A stretch of 64,000 nt of DNA from JACRLV01 sp045863555 (GTDB taxonomy: Bacteria; Planctomycetota; Phycisphaerae; UBA1845; Fen-1342), in assembly GCA_045863555.1 (NCBI GenBank), contig BTUU01000006.1:124001-188000 (forward strand). Reading direction: 5' to 3'. Positions 1-9,900 of this stretch are shown piece after piece. Position 1 is the stretch's first letter, and each line of letters starts with the position of its first letter. Both the position numbers and the translations under genes were made by a program. The notes beneath the pieces were generated by a model. That model searched no databases. It worked only from the letters and a program-made list of their open reading frames with translations, and was not told the DNA's origin.

Positions 1-633
1 GTGATCGGCGCGGGCGTCGCGGGCCTCCAGGCGATCGCGACGGCGCGGCGGCTCGGGGCGAATGTCGAGGCGACGGACACGCGGCCGGTCGTCAGGGAGC
101 AGGTCGAAAGCGTCGGCGGAAAATTCGTCGGGGTGGAGACGAGCGAAACCGCCCAGGACGCCGGCGGTTATGCGAAGGAACTCTCGGCCGACTTCTACAA
201 GAAGCAGGGTGAGCTGATCGGCGAGCGCTGTGCGGCCGCCGACGCGGTCATCACCACCGCGCTGATCGGGGGCGTGAAGGCTCCGCGGCTCATCACGGCG
301 GACATGGTCCGGAAGATGAAGCCGGGGTCGGTCATCGTCGACCTCGCGGCCGAGGCCGGCGGCAACTGCGAACTCACGGAGCCGGGCAAGACCGTCGAAC
401 GCCACGGCGTGAGGATCTGCGGGCCGCTGAATCTGCCGTCGGAGATGTCGATGCACGGCAGCATGCTCTACGGGCGGAATCTGACGACGTTCATTCTTGA
501 ATTCTGGAAGGACGGGGCGTTCCGGCTCGACCTCCAGGACGAGATCATCAAGGGAGCGCTGATCACGCACGCCGGGCAGGTGATGCACGGCCCGACGAAG
601 GACGCGCTCGAGAAATCGAAGGGGACGGCATGA
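1..633 (+). CDS. pntAA: NAD(P) transhydrogenase subunit alpha part 1, C-terminal part
   Basis: Last 210 residues of the NAD(H)-binding subunit (domain I) of proton-translocating transhydrogenase, which moves hydride between NADH and NADP+ using the proton gradient. The gene begins before the window: the GTG at base 1 is an internal Val in the dinucleotide-binding stretch GAGVAGLQA, followed by the family's ATARRLGA..ATDTRP segment. Downstream blocks IITTALIGG..AP.L and GSVIVDLAAEAGGN are typical of this family and of alanine dehydrogenase. The next gene starts inside the stop codon (ATGA) and encodes the membrane part, which rules out alanine dehydrogenase. The subunit is split as in Rhodospirillum-type transhydrogenases. 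Confidence 0.95.
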   Translation: MIGAGVAGLQAIATARRLGANVEATDTRPVVREQVESVGGKFVGVETSETAQDAGGYAKELSADFYKKQGELIGERCAAADAVITTALIGGVKAPRLITADMVRKMKPGSVIVDLAAEAGGNCELTEPGKTVERHGVRICGPLNLPSEMSMHGSMLYGRNLTTFILEFWKDGAFRLDLQDEIIKGALITHAGQVMHGPTKDALEKSKGTA

Positions 634-935
634 TCCTCGCGGAAGGTTCTGCGCTCGAGCTGCTGACGCTGCTGAACCAGATCGTCGTGTTTGTTCTGGC
701 GATGTTCGTCGGCTTCGAGGTCATCAGCAAAGTGCCGGCGACGCTGCACACGCCGCTGATGAGCGGCTCGAACGCGATCGACGGCATCAAGATCGTCGGC
801 GCGCTGATCATCGCGGGCTCCGGCGGCTGGCTCGGCTGGACGATCGGCCTCATCGCCGTCACCGCGGGCATGATCAACGCGACCGGCGGCTTTCTGGTCA
901 CCGACCGCATGCTGCGCATGTTCAAATCAAGGTAA
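630..935 (+). CDS. pntAB: NAD(P) transhydrogenase subunit alpha part 2 (membrane)
   Basis: A 101-residue membrane subunit carrying the alpha-chain helices of domain II, the proton channel half contributed by PntA. Three to four hydrophobic helices are visible (LLNQIVVFVLAMFVGFEVI, ALIIAGSGGWLGWTIGLIAV and a third before FLVTDRML). The segment VPATLHTPLMSGSNAIDGI is highly conserved in PntAB. The start overlaps the stop of pntAA by 4 nt, so translation is coupled. The length is normal for the split form, and the product should pair with PntB encoded 9 nt downstream. Confidence 0.95.
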   Translation: MILAEGSALELLTLLNQIVVFVLAMFVGFEVISKVPATLHTPLMSGSNAIDGIKIVGALIIAGSGGWLGWTIGLIAVTAGMINATGGFLVTDRMLRMFKSR

Positions 936-943
936 GGCAACCG

Positions 944-2425
944 ATGCTCGACCTGCTCCTCGCGGAAACAACCTCCGCTCCCGCCTCGGCGCCCGTGGCG
1001 GGCGTCAGCGGCGACCTGCGGCTCTTCATCATCAATCTGGCGTACCTGGCCGCGTCGGCCTGCTTTATCTTCGGCCTGAGGCTCCTGAAGGCGCCGCGCA
1101 GCGCCCGCCGCGGCAACATGATCGCGGCGACGGGCATGGCCATCGCCATCCTGGCGACGCTTGTGCACCCGAACATCACACACGGCGGCTCCGGCAGCCT
1201 GCTCATCATCCTGGTCGGACTCGGGCTCGGCGCTGCGATCGGCGCGACGCTCGCGCTGAAGATCCACATGCGCGGCATGCCGCAGATGGTCGCGCTGCTC
1301 AACGGGTTCGGCGGTCTCGCGGCCTCGCTCGTCGGTCTGGGCGAGTACATCAAGGAAGACGCGCCCGCGGGCAACGTGCGATTCGCCGTCGCGATGTCCA
1401 TTGTGATCGGCATGATCACGTTCACGGGCAGCCTGATCGCCTTCGGCAAACTCGAGGAACTCAAGTACAAGATCCTCGGCCAGCCCCTCTCCGGGCCGGT
1501 CATGCTCCCGCAGCAGAAGCTGATCAACCTCGGGGGCGGGCTTGTGCTGCTCGCCCTGATCCTCACGCTCGCGGGCCTCAGCAAGTACACGCCTATCGCC
1601 GTGATCCTCTACGTCCTGGCCGCGCTCTACGGATTCGCGTTCGTCCTGCCCATCGGCGGTGCGGACATGCCGGTCGTCATCGCCCTGCTGAACTCGTTCT
1701 CCGGTCTCGGGGCGGCGTCAACGGGTTTCGTCCTCAACAACAACGCCCTGATCATCGGCGGCTCCCTAGTGGGCGCGGCCGGTCTCATCCTCACGCTCGA
1801 CATGAGCCGGGCGATGAACCGGTCGATCTTCAACATCCTCAAGGGCGGTTTCGGCGCTGCGCCCGCCGAGCCCGGCCAGGCGGCAAAAGCTTCCCAGACA
1901 ATCCGCAAGATGGACGCCGACGAAGCGGCGATCCTGCTCGACGCCGCCCAACACGTGGTCATCGTGCCCGGCTACGGCATGGCGGTGGCCCAGGCGCAGC
2001 ATGCAGTGGCGGAGCTGGCGGCGCAGCTCGCGAAAAAGGGCGTGAGCGTGAAATACGCCGTCCACCCGGTCGCGGGCCGCATGCCGGGGCACATGAACGT
2101 GCTGCTGGCCGAGGCGAACGTGCCGTACGAGCAGCTTGCGGATCTCGAGATCAATCCCGAATTCGCCCAGTGCGACGTGGCGCTGGTCATCGGGGCCAAC
2201 GACGTCGTGAATCCCGCGGCGCGGCACGACAAGGCGAGCCCGATCTACGGCATGCCGATCTTCGACTGCGACAAAGCCCGCACGGTGATGGTCTGCAAGC
2301 GCTCGATGAACCCCGGCTACGCGGGCATCGAGAACGAGCTTTTCGGTCTGCCGAACACGGTCATGCTCTTCGGCGACGCGAAGGCGACGGTCTCGGAGAT
2401 CAACAAGGCGCTGAAGGACATGTAG
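944..2425 (+). CDS. pntB: NAD(P) transhydrogenase subunit beta
   Basis: A 493-residue beta subunit. Residues about 1-290 form eight to nine membrane helices of the proton channel. Residues about 310-493 form the soluble NADP(H)-binding domain III. Family hallmarks are VIVPGYGMAVAQAQHAVAEL, then HPVAGRMPGHMNVLLAEA, then VIGANDVVNPAA, and KRSMNPGYAGIENELF near the C-terminus. The start ATG lies 9 nt after the pntAB stop, so the three genes form one operon. The N-terminus has an Ala/Pro-rich extension of about 20 residues before the first helix, slightly longer than in E. coli. There is no sign of damage. Confidence 0.96.
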   Translation: MLDLLLAETTSAPASAPVAGVSGDLRLFIINLAYLAASACFIFGLRLLKAPRSARRGNMIAATGMAIAILATLVHPNITHGGSGSLLIILVGLGLGAAIGATLALKIHMRGMPQMVALLNGFGGLAASLVGLGEYIKEDAPAGNVRFAVAMSIVIGMITFTGSLIAFGKLEELKYKILGQPLSGPVMLPQQKLINLGGGLVLLALILTLAGLSKYTPIAVILYVLAALYGFAFVLPIGGADMPVVIALLNSFSGLGAASTGFVLNNNALIIGGSLVGAAGLILTLDMSRAMNRSIFNILKGGFGAAPAEPGQAAKASQTIRKMDADEAAILLDAAQHVVIVPGYGMAVAQAQHAVAELAAQLAKKGVSVKYAVHPVAGRMPGHMNVLLAEANVPYEQLADLEINPEFAQCDVALVIGANDVVNPAARHDKASPIYGMPIFDCDKARTVMVCKRSMNPGYAGIENELFGLPNTVMLFGDAKATVSEINKALKDM

Positions 2426-2513
2426 GCCCCGCCCGGGCGCGCGTTTGACGCTGCCGCCGATCGTCTCAAGAATGTCGCCGCGACTCAGCCGTACGATGCC
2501 GCGGAGATTCCCC

Positions 2514-2993
2514 ATGAAATCGCACGAAGTGATGCAGTTCGCGATCGACCGGATCGGGGTCAAGGCGCTGGCCGCGCGCCTCAACCTCAGCACCGCGATG
2601 GTCTACAAGTGGTGCCAGGAGTCTCCGCAGGAGGATCCGACGAGTTCCGGCGCGCGGAATCCGCTGGACCGGATTCGGGAGATCTACGTCGCGACGCAGG
2701 AACCCCGGCTGATCAACTGGCTCTGCCACGAGGCGGGCGGATTCTTCGTGCAGAATCCGGAAGTCCCGCCCGCCACGGCGGACGCGCAGCTCCTGGCGAC
2801 GACGCACCGGGTCGTTGACGAATTCGGACAAATGCTGACTGCCGTAAGCAGCAGCGTCGAAAACGACGGCCGGATCTCCCGGGACGAGGCGGAACGGATT
2901 CGGCAGTGCTGGGAGAATCTGAAGACGACGGCGGAGCGGTTCGTGATCGCGTGCGAGCGGGGATTGTACGGCGGTCGGAACGCGATCCGGTGA
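2514..2993 (+). CDS. CII-like (phage regulatory protein CII family) DNA-binding protein
   Basis: A 159-residue protein that starts MKSHEVMQFAIDRIG. I chose the ATG at 2514 because GGAG lies 7 nt before it; an open frame extends to 2445 but that part reads as non-coding. Residues about 15-35 (VKALAARLNLSTAMVYKWCQE) look like a helix-turn-helix. The rest is helical, with a conserved-looking WLCHEAGGFFV segment. The pattern resembles the CII-type regulators annotated in chromosomes of planctomycetes and verrucomicrobia, where they are not tied to prophages. It lies 88 bp after pntB on the same strand and could be co-transcribed. The target is unknown. Confidence 0.7.
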   Translation: MKSHEVMQFAIDRIGVKALAARLNLSTAMVYKWCQESPQEDPTSSGARNPLDRIREIYVATQEPRLINWLCHEAGGFFVQNPEVPPATADAQLLATTHRVVDEFGQMLTAVSSSVENDGRISRDEAERIRQCWENLKTTAERFVIACERGLYGGRNAIR

Positions 2994-3173
2994 ATTTGAT
3001 TCACGCCATTCCGTTTTTTATCGGCCGCGCTGAAAAATAGGCTTGTAATTCGGCGCGCGGCCGGTGTACGATCGGCAGGTCCAAAGGGTGGGGGTCGGTG
3101 CCGATCACGCAGCTATCCTCAGTCACCGGCATTTTTCGAGTTCTCTTCGCAACAGTCTGAAAGGAGTCCAGTG

Positions 3174-4577
3174 ATGCAGTTGTCCTCGTTGAAATGGGGC
3201 ATTCTGGCCGCCGCGGGCGTCGCCGCGTCTGCCCCCGCGTTCGCGCAGTGCACGCCTCCGGCCACGGTCAACGGACCGGACGTGATCGTCGGCGACATGC
3301 CGAACGTCACCAATTACTCGAGCGTGGGCACGGTCGACGCGTTCTCGTTCGGCACAACCTCGTGCAACATCGGCAACGTCTGGCTGAACTGGATCGCAAG
3401 CACGAACCAGCACCCGGTGATCGGTCAGCATCTGTACAAGCTGAAGCGGATGCCCGACGGCTCGACGCGTTTTGAGCAGCTTGGCCAGTCGTGGCTCAAG
3501 CACGGGTTCTTCGCGCTGAGCCAGAATCTCTGCTGCTCGAACTGTTCAGCGACGGACGGGTCGCACCTGGGCGTCCACTGCTCGGATCCCTACACCTCGA
3601 GCCGCAACGGCACGCAGAGCAGCGCCGGCCCGAAGTGGCAGGTCAACGCGGCGACGGGCGTCTTCACGTATCCCCCGGCGAACCCGGCGTGGAACGGCTC
3701 CGTCGCGCGACGGCTTCAGGTGAAGGCCGAGGATCTCGAGGCCAGCTCGACGAACGTCCTCTACTTCATCGAGACGCAATACGTCACGAATGACGACGCG
3801 GCCGCGGGCAACAAGAACAACAACGCTTCGTACCGCCAGGTGACGATGTCGGGCAGCGGCTCGTCGTGGAACGCCGGCCTAACGGGCTCCACGCAGCGCA
3901 CCATGCAGGGCGTCCGCGCCTGGGCGGCGAATGCGAATAACGTGAGCGTCAAGGACGTCGAGGTCGACGGCCTGATCCTGCTCGCTTTCCAGGTGACCGA
4001 CATCGGCAACGGCCAGTGGCACTATGAGTACGTTGTGCAGAACATGAACTCGGACCGTTCGGTCGGGGCGGTCGCTTTCACTTGCCCGCCGGGCGTGACC
4101 ATCACAAACATCGGCTTCAATGACGTCGACTATCACAGCGGCGACGGCATCGGCAGCCAGAATTTCAGCGGTACGGACTGGGCGAACTCGATCGGCGGCG
4201 GCGAGATCAGCTGGTCGACCGAGGCGTACGCGACCAACCAGAGCGCCAACGCGATCCGCTGGGGCACGTCGTACACGTTCCGCTTCGACGCGAACACGCC
4301 GCCCGGCCCGGGAACGGCGACGCTGACGCTCTTCAAGCCCGGTACGCCGACCTCGGCGACGATCACCGGCATTTCGACGCCGACCGCGCCGCCGGAGCCC
4401 AATCCGGGCGATGTCGACGGCGACGGCGATGTCGACTTGGCGGATCTGGCCGCCCTGCTTGCCAGCTATGGCCAGTGTGCGGGTGACGGCGGGTACAACG
4501 CGGCCGCGGATTTCGACGACAGCGGCTGTGTCGACCTGGGTGACCTGAGCATCCTGCTGTCGAACTACGGCGGGTAA
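3174..4577 (+). CDS. Exported protein with C-terminal dockerin-like tail (paralogue 1)
   Basis: A 467-residue exported protein of unknown function. The ATG at 3174 is preferred over GTG 3171 because AAGGAG ends 7 nt before it. Residues 1-25 are a signal peptide ending APAFAQ. The body (about 26-400) contains conserved Cys-rich (LCCSNC) and Trp-rich stretches. The last 55 residues hold two EF-hand-like loops, DVDGDGDVDLADLAALL and DFDDSGCVDLGDLSILL, with the Gly-Cys pair seen in the GC-type dockerin tail of Phycisphaerae. It is a clear paralogue of the next gene: both share a Y..V-GS...W pattern, a DDAAAGN motif, HYEY..QN and YHSGDG. No enzyme motif is visible. The tail probably anchors or calcium-stabilises the protein outside the cytoplasm. 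Confidence 0.85.
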   Translation: MQLSSLKWGILAAAGVAASAPAFAQCTPPATVNGPDVIVGDMPNVTNYSSVGTVDAFSFGTTSCNIGNVWLNWIASTNQHPVIGQHLYKLKRMPDGSTRFEQLGQSWLKHGFFALSQNLCCSNCSATDGSHLGVHCSDPYTSSRNGTQSSAGPKWQVNAATGVFTYPPANPAWNGSVARRLQVKAEDLEASSTNVLYFIETQYVTNDDAAAGNKNNNASYRQVTMSGSGSSWNAGLTGSTQRTMQGVRAWAANANNVSVKDVEVDGLILLAFQVTDIGNGQWHYEYVVQNMNSDRSVGAVAFTCPPGVTITNIGFNDVDYHSGDGIGSQNFSGTDWANSIGGGEISWSTEAYATNQSANAIRWGTSYTFRFDANTPPGPGTATLTLFKPGTPTSATITGISTPTAPPEPNPGDVDGDGDVDLADLAALLASYGQCAGDGGYNAAADFDDSGCVDLGDLSILLSNYGG

Positions 4578-4604
4578 TCGGCGGCGTTCGGCAGTTCAGA
4601 ATTT

Positions 4605-4642
4605 CGGAGCCCGGTGCGGTTTTGGGATTGCACCGGGCTCCG
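4605..4642 (+). terminator. Perfect 13-bp hairpin after the first dockerin gene
   Basis: The arms 4605-4617 (CGGAGCCCGGTGC) and 4630-4642 are perfectly complementary with a 12-nt loop, 27 nt after the stop codon. What follows (ccgttgttct) is only weakly T-rich, so this may be a weak intrinsic terminator or an mRNA 3'-end stabiliser. Confidence 0.6.
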
Positions 4643-4706
4643 CCGTTGTTCTATCCTGCGCTGCGCGCCGTCGCTCCGACACACGGCCGCAAACCGGGGG
4701 GCATGC

Positions 4707-6089
4707 ATGACTCGGCTTTCAGCATCGCTGGCGGCAATGGCCGCGGTGGCTTCCGCGGCCGGACAGACGCAATGCGGCGAACGGTCGGGGCCCGACCTTA
4801 TCGCGGGTGAGCTTGGAAGCGTCGCGAACTACGCCGGAGACGGCATTGTCGACGCGCTCGCCGTAAATGTGACCTTCTGCAATCTCGGCACCGGCGGCGC
4901 CTCGTTCGCGGCATCAACGCCGGCGCACCCGGTCGTCGCGTCCGGGCTCTTTCGGTGGAGAGCGCTCGCCGACGGGACCGAGCGGTTCGAGCAGATCGGC
5001 CAGTCGTGGGTCTTCCACGCCTTTTCGGCGCTTCAGGGAGCGGCCTGCTGCCAGTGCACACCGATGGACATCGCCCACCTGGGGCCCGGATGCAGCTCGC
5101 CCGAATCTGCGTCGATCATGGGGACGCAATCGGCCCTCGGCCCGCGCTGGCAGGTCAATCCGTATTCCGGCACGTTCGCATATCCCCCCGCGAACCCGTC
5201 GTATTCGGGTTCGGTCGCGCGGCGATTGCAGGTCGCGGTTGCTGATCTCGCACCGAGCAGCAGCACGATTCGATATGTCCTGGAGCAGCAGATCGTCGCG
5301 GCGGATGACGCCGCCGCCGGGAATGCGATCAACAACAATAGTCATCGCCAGGCGACCGTGACCGGTTCCGCGGCCGCGTGGAATTTCTCGCTCACGTCCA
5401 CCGTCCAGCGGCAGCGCCCCGCCGTGCTTGCGTGGCAGGATCTGAGCAGCCGGCCGGTGGACGTCGTGACCGTGTCTCCGGCCGACGACGGGACGATCCT
5501 CGTGGCCGCGCAAGCCGTGCAACTGCCTTCGGGCAACTGGCACTACGAATATGCCGTCCAGAACCTCACCAGCGATCGCGGCGTCGCCTCGTTCGAGGTC
5601 GCGCTGGCGCCGGGAGTGGCGGCTTCGAGCCCCGGTTTTCACGACGTCGCCTATCACAGCGGCGACGGACCCGGAAACGCCAACTTCGACGGCACGGACT
5701 GGCCGGTGACGCTCGAAGCCGGGGCCATCCGCTGGGAAACGCAGCCGTTCGGAGAGAATCCGGCCGCAAACGCGCTTCGCTGGGGCACGCTCTACAACTT
5801 TCGATTTGAGACGGACGTCGCGCCGATCCGGGCGGAGCGTGTGCGACTCGGGCTCTTCAAGCCGGGGGTCGGCTCGCACGTCACGGCGGGCCCGCTGCTC
5901 GTTCCGGGCGGGCGGCCGGGCGATCTCGACGCGGACGGCGATGTCGATCTGGCCGATCTGTCGCGTCTGCTTGCGAATTTCGGACTCTGCGCCGGCGATG
6001 GGGGATTCGACGCGGCGGCCGATCTCGACGGGGACGGCTGCGTGGCGATCGGCGATCTGACGATTCTGCTTGCGGCGTATGGGAATTGA
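4707..6089 (+). CDS. Exported protein with C-terminal dockerin-like tail (paralogue 2)
   Basis: A 460-residue paralogue of the preceding gene. The ATG at 4707 places a signal peptide (MTRLSASLAAMAAVASAAGQ) at the N-terminus; the open frame runs 31 codons further up but that stretch overlaps the hairpin and has no export signal. Shared landmarks with the upstream protein are GPDLI.GE...V.NY, RFEQIGQSW, CC.C, ARRLQV, DDAAAGN, WHYEYAVQN, and HDVAYHSGDG. The final 57 residues are the dockerin-like tail with loops DLDADGDVDLADLSRLL and DLDGDGCVAIGDLTILL. The two genes look like a tandem duplication that has diverged considerably. Function unknown; surface or periplasmic location is inferred. Confidence 0.85.
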   Translation: MTRLSASLAAMAAVASAAGQTQCGERSGPDLIAGELGSVANYAGDGIVDALAVNVTFCNLGTGGASFAASTPAHPVVASGLFRWRALADGTERFEQIGQSWVFHAFSALQGAACCQCTPMDIAHLGPGCSSPESASIMGTQSALGPRWQVNPYSGTFAYPPANPSYSGSVARRLQVAVADLAPSSSTIRYVLEQQIVAADDAAAGNAINNNSHRQATVTGSAAAWNFSLTSTVQRQRPAVLAWQDLSSRPVDVVTVSPADDGTILVAAQAVQLPSGNWHYEYAVQNLTSDRGVASFEVALAPGVAASSPGFHDVAYHSGDGPGNANFDGTDWPVTLEAGAIRWETQPFGENPAANALRWGTLYNFRFETDVAPIRAERVRLGLFKPGVGSHVTAGPLLVPGGRPGDLDADGDVDLADLSRLLANFGLCAGDGGFDAAADLDGDGCVAIGDLTILLAAYGN

Positions 6090-6105
6090 CGCCAGAATCA
6101 ATGGA

Positions 6106-6131
6106 GCCCCGTCGGTAGCGAGCCACGGGGC
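6106..6131 (+). terminator. Short hairpin after the second dockerin gene
   Basis: The arms GCCCCGT (6106-6112) and ACGGGGC (6125-6131) are complementary with a 12-nt loop, 16 nt after the stop codon. There is no T-tract. It occupies the same position relative to its gene as the hairpin at 4605-4642. Confidence 0.4.
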
Positions 6132-6146
6132 GCGGGAGTCGCGCCG

Positions 6147-6383
6147 ATGCGCAAGTTCCTCCGCGTGCTGCTTTCCACGGGTGTGCTGCTGCAATTCTCC
6201 ACGTGCACCGCGAACCAGTCCGGTTCGTTCGGCACGGTGAACATCGGCGGCGGCGGGTTCGGCGCGAACTTCACCTGGAACAACTTCACCGGGGGCGGAG
6301 GCGGCGCCGGCATTCCCGCGTTCGGGCAGCCGTTCCAGTCCACGGCCGTCCCGGCGGGCTATCCGTACGGCGCGAACCCATAG
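6147..6383 (+). CDS. Small exported Gly/Asn-rich protein, unknown
   Basis: A 78-residue protein that I do not recognise. Residues 1-20 form a signal peptide (MRKFLRVLLSTGVLLQFSTC) ending in a poor lipobox-like FSTC. The rest is rich in Gly, Asn and aromatic residues (GGGGFGANFTWNNFTGGGGG) and has no charged core, so it may be disordered or surface-exposed. GGGAG lies about 8 nt before the ATG. It follows two exported proteins on the same strand, and the next gene is convergent. Confidence 0.55.
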   Translation: MRKFLRVLLSTGVLLQFSTCTANQSGSFGTVNIGGGGFGANFTWNNFTGGGGGAGIPAFGQPFQSTAVPAGYPYGANP

Positions 6384-6418
6384 CGGCGCCGTCCTGCCCC
6401 GACCACCGGGTGCGAAGG

Positions 6419-6895
6419 TCAACCGATGAACCGGCGCATCGCCTCCAGGGTCGCTTCGCTGAGATGGTGTTCCATGCCTTCGGCGTCGGTTTCGGCGTCG
6501 GCGTCATTTACGCCGAGCCTGCGGAGAAATTCGACGACGAGCCGGTGCCGCTGCTCGGAGCGGGAGGCGAGCGTGTCGCCGGATTCGGTGAGAAAAATCG
6601 AGCGGTAGGGCTCTGAGCGGACGAGCCCTTCTTTCTGAAGCCGGGCGATCGTCTTGGTCACGGTCACATGCGAGACGCCGAGCCGGGCGGCGATGTCGAC
6701 CGTGCGGGCCTCGCCTTTTCCGCGGATGAGCTGGGCGATCAGTTCGACATAGTCTTCCGCGGTCTCGGAGGAATGATCGCGGCGGATGCGGTTGAATGAT
6801 TCCGCCTGGCGCGTCACGCTCGCGTCCTTCGCGCCGCGTCGGCGCGCGCTAGCCGACCGACGAACCGATTTTCGATTTCCCGTTTTCTTCGCCAT
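6419..6895 (-). CDS. mntR: MntR/DtxR-family metal-dependent transcriptional regulator
   Basis: A 158-residue regulator. The ATG at 6895 is chosen because the upstream open frame overlaps the neighbouring gene and reads as non-coding. The first 35 residues are a basic extension. Residues about 40-100 are a winged helix-turn-helix (TVDIAARLGVSHVTVTKTIARLQKEGLV). Then comes the dimerisation and metal-binding part with RHRLVVEFLRRLGV and DAEGMEHHLSEAT, where E and H residues match manganese ligands of MntR. It would repress Mn2+ import genes when Mn2+ is abundant. No mntH or mntABC lies in the window. It sits 32 bp downstream of the giant kinase-like gene and may be co-transcribed with it. Confidence 0.85.
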   Translation of the reverse strand: MAKKTGNRKSVRRSASARRRGAKDASVTRQAESFNRIRRDHSSETAEDYVELIAQLIRGKGEARTVDIAARLGVSHVTVTKTIARLQKEGLVRSEPYRSIFLTESGDTLASRSEQRHRLVVEFLRRLGVNDADAETDAEGMEHHLSEATLEAMRRFIG

Positions 6896-6927
6896 CGCCC
6901 CGTCCCCGAAGCCGCACACGGCAACTC

Positions 6928-9900
6928 TTACTGCGCCCGCAGGATCACCACAAACGTGATCGTCCGCTGCGGCGTCCACTCCGGTCCGCTGTAGCCCGCA
7001 TCCCAGAACCGGTAGCCGACGTTGTCGCGGACCAGGTTGTTCTTGTCGCTCGTCCACGTGTCCCGCACAGTGGTGTCGTCATCGAGGATGCGGGCCACGT
7101 TCGTCGACCGGTCGGAGAGCGCATCGGCGAAGCGGAGGGCCTTGGACTCCGCGCCGATCCGCACGGTCGGCCGGGGCGACGGGCTCGTCCATTCGCACAC
7201 GAGCGAGGGCAGCGGCCAGATGCCGACGCGGCGGTACGCAAAGCCGCCTTCGGGCAGGCGCTGGGCGTCGAGCAGATCGCGCAGGCTGGTGCAGTTCGCG
7301 GGGGTCTCGCGGGCGCGCAGATTCGCGACGCCGGCGACCGGGCGCTGACGGAACTTGACGGCCTCCCAGCGGACATACCAGAGCGGGCCATCGGGGGCGA
7401 CCATCAGCCCCAGGCTGCCGCCCGCGCCGGCGACCTGCGTTCCCAGCGCGGCGCCGAGGAGGCGCTCGCCGTTGGCCTCGTCGGCGAAGTAGGTCCGCAC
7501 GGCCCGGGCCGTGGCGAGCTGTGGGAGCGATGCCGCATCGACGGCGAGCCAGACCGCGGACGACTTCACGCGTCCGGCTTCGTCCGATTGCCAGCTCACG
7601 CCGTAGATGCCCGCCGACGTCTGGATGTACTCGACGAAGATATTCGGCACGCGGGCATCGGCACCCGCGGGGTCATCCATCAGCCGGCGCAGGGCCGTCG
7701 TCGCCGCCGCGACGCCCGCGCCGCTGCCGAGGCCGCCAATCGGGCGCACATCCGCCGCGCCGCCGAAGACGTCGGCACGCTTCACCGCCGCGACATCACT
7801 GAGCACACCATCGAGTTCGTTCAGATCAACGGTTCCGGCGCGGGCGGCGGCGGCCAGCCGCTGGGCCAGCAGTTCGGCGGGGCTGGCGGTCGCCGTCTTC
7901 GCGGTGAATTGACGATCATACGCGAGTGTCGCGACGTTCCACGTGAGCTTGTGATCGCCCGCCCCGGCGCCATCCGCGACGCGGACCACGTAGTCGTCGC
8001 CTTCCTTCACCAGCTCCGCGCGCGCGCTGCCGGCCGCGGCGGCGATTTGCTCCCGGGTCTCTTCCCGGCGGCGCTCCTGGAACCCCTCGTCCGTGCTCAG
8101 CGCCGCGAGGCGGCGCGCAACCGCACCTTTGGCGGCGGCCGCGTCGAACTGCCAACCGAGTCGGCCGTCGACGAGCCGGATTGTCGCGTCGACGTCGATT
8201 CGATCCTCGGGGTGAGCGCCGGCGGCCGCGGCGAGGGTAACGATCGCCGGGGCGGACTCACCGTCAGCCGCCCCACCGGCCGCACCGGCCCAATCGATCG
8301 CTTTCAGCGTGGAAAAGTACGTGCTTCCCGGCGCCGCCGGGGCGGGGGCCAGAGTCGGCACTTGCGCGGCGAACGCGTCGAGGAGTGCCTTTTTTGCCTC
8401 GGGCCTGGCGGCTGCGGCGCGGATCGCGGTCGTTCTCGCCGCCTTCAGCGCGGCGTCTTCGAGCGTGTACTCGAGCGTCTCCGCGCTCCAGGTCGCGGCC
8501 GCCGATGCGAGGACCGCGCCCGCCGCGTCGGTGATCTCGATCGCCAGTCGGTCGCCGCCCTTGAAATTCGGTGCGGGACGCGACTTCCAGTCCTGGGCGA
8601 GGCCGGTGAGCTGCAATTTCCCAGCCTGCGCGACCTGCAACGCGGCCAGGTATGTGGCGAATGCCGCTTTCGTGGCGGCATCGGCGGTGAGAACCTCATC
8701 CGAGAGCGATCCCTTGAAGGCGAACGAGGCATCGCGCGCGTCGCTTTCGAGCCGCGCCGTCCCGCTCATGGTCACGCCCGCGGCCGACGTCACGACCGCG
8801 TTTTCGGCGGCCGGCGTGAAACGGAGCCGGCCGTCATAAGCGGCGTCGACCTTGATCGCTTTGACTGTCGTCGGAATGGGGAACAGGTCGTTGTAGCGTC
8901 CAGCCAGGTCGATGGCGGCAAAATCTTCCCGCTTCGCGGCTTCACCCAGCGGGAGCGGGTTTCGCCCCGCGGCCCGGGCCTCAAGTTTCGTCGGGAGCTT
9001 GTCGGGGGTCACGGCCACGATGGTCCATTCGGGCGTCTCGCGCTTTTCACCGGCGGCTTTCGAACGCAGCTCGCCCAGCTTCGTCGTCAGGCCGACCAGC
9101 CCCTGGGCGATCACCTCGTTGGCCATCGGCATTCTGGGGAAGAGCAGGTCGAGCTTGTCGGCGAGCTTGAACGCGTCCAAGGCGGCCGCGTTTGCGAATG
9201 TTCCGAGTTCGAGGGGGGCGGCGCCCGTCCGCGTGCCGGTCAGCTTGACCGGGAACTTGTCGGCCGGGTTGATCGCCAGTGTCCAGGAGTACTTCTCGCG
9301 GTCGGAAGCGGCAGCGGCCGTAGTGGCGAGCGACGCAAGTTCCGCCTTGACCCGGTCGAGGGCGGCCGAGATGACCTCTGAATCCGTCGGGGGCTTCATC
9401 TCCGGGTAGAGCACGTCGAACCTGGCGGCGAGCTTGAAGGCGTCGAGCGCGGCGGCGTCCGCGAATGTCCCGAGCGGAAGCGTCTCCCCTTCCCGTTTTG
9501 CGCTCAGCGTGACAGGGAACGGCTCGGCGCGATTCAGCTCGAGCGCCCAGGAGCGCTTCTGCCGGTTGGGGGCCGCGGCGGCCCGCGAGGCGAGGTCGGT
9601 CAGCTCCCGGTTGAGCCGTGCGAGACCCGCCGCGGTGACGTCGGCGACGTTCGGCTGCTTCATCGGGAAGAGTGCATCGATCCGGCCGGCGATCGAGAGC
9701 GTCTCCAGGGCCGCGGCATCGGCGGCTTCCCCGAGCGCGATATCGGCCGCGCCGGAGCGCGTTGCGAGAATTTTCGTCGGCAGCTTGTCCGACGGATCCG
9801 CGGCGAGATTCCAGTCGTGCGTTTCGCGGTTCTGCTGGCCCGCGGCGGTCTTCATTTTCGCCAGGTCGCCGTTCAAGCGGTTGAGTGCGCCGGCGATGCG

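Noticed and set aside
2514..2993. Prophage, because of the CII-like regulator
   Set aside because: No integrase, capsid, tail or lysis genes lie nearby; the neighbours are metabolic and exported-protein genes.
7588..9381. 597-codon plus-strand open frame opposite the pseudokinase gene
   Set aside because: It is antisense to an evident long gene, is extremely Arg/Gly-rich and has no domain. Long antisense frames are expected in high-G+C DNA.
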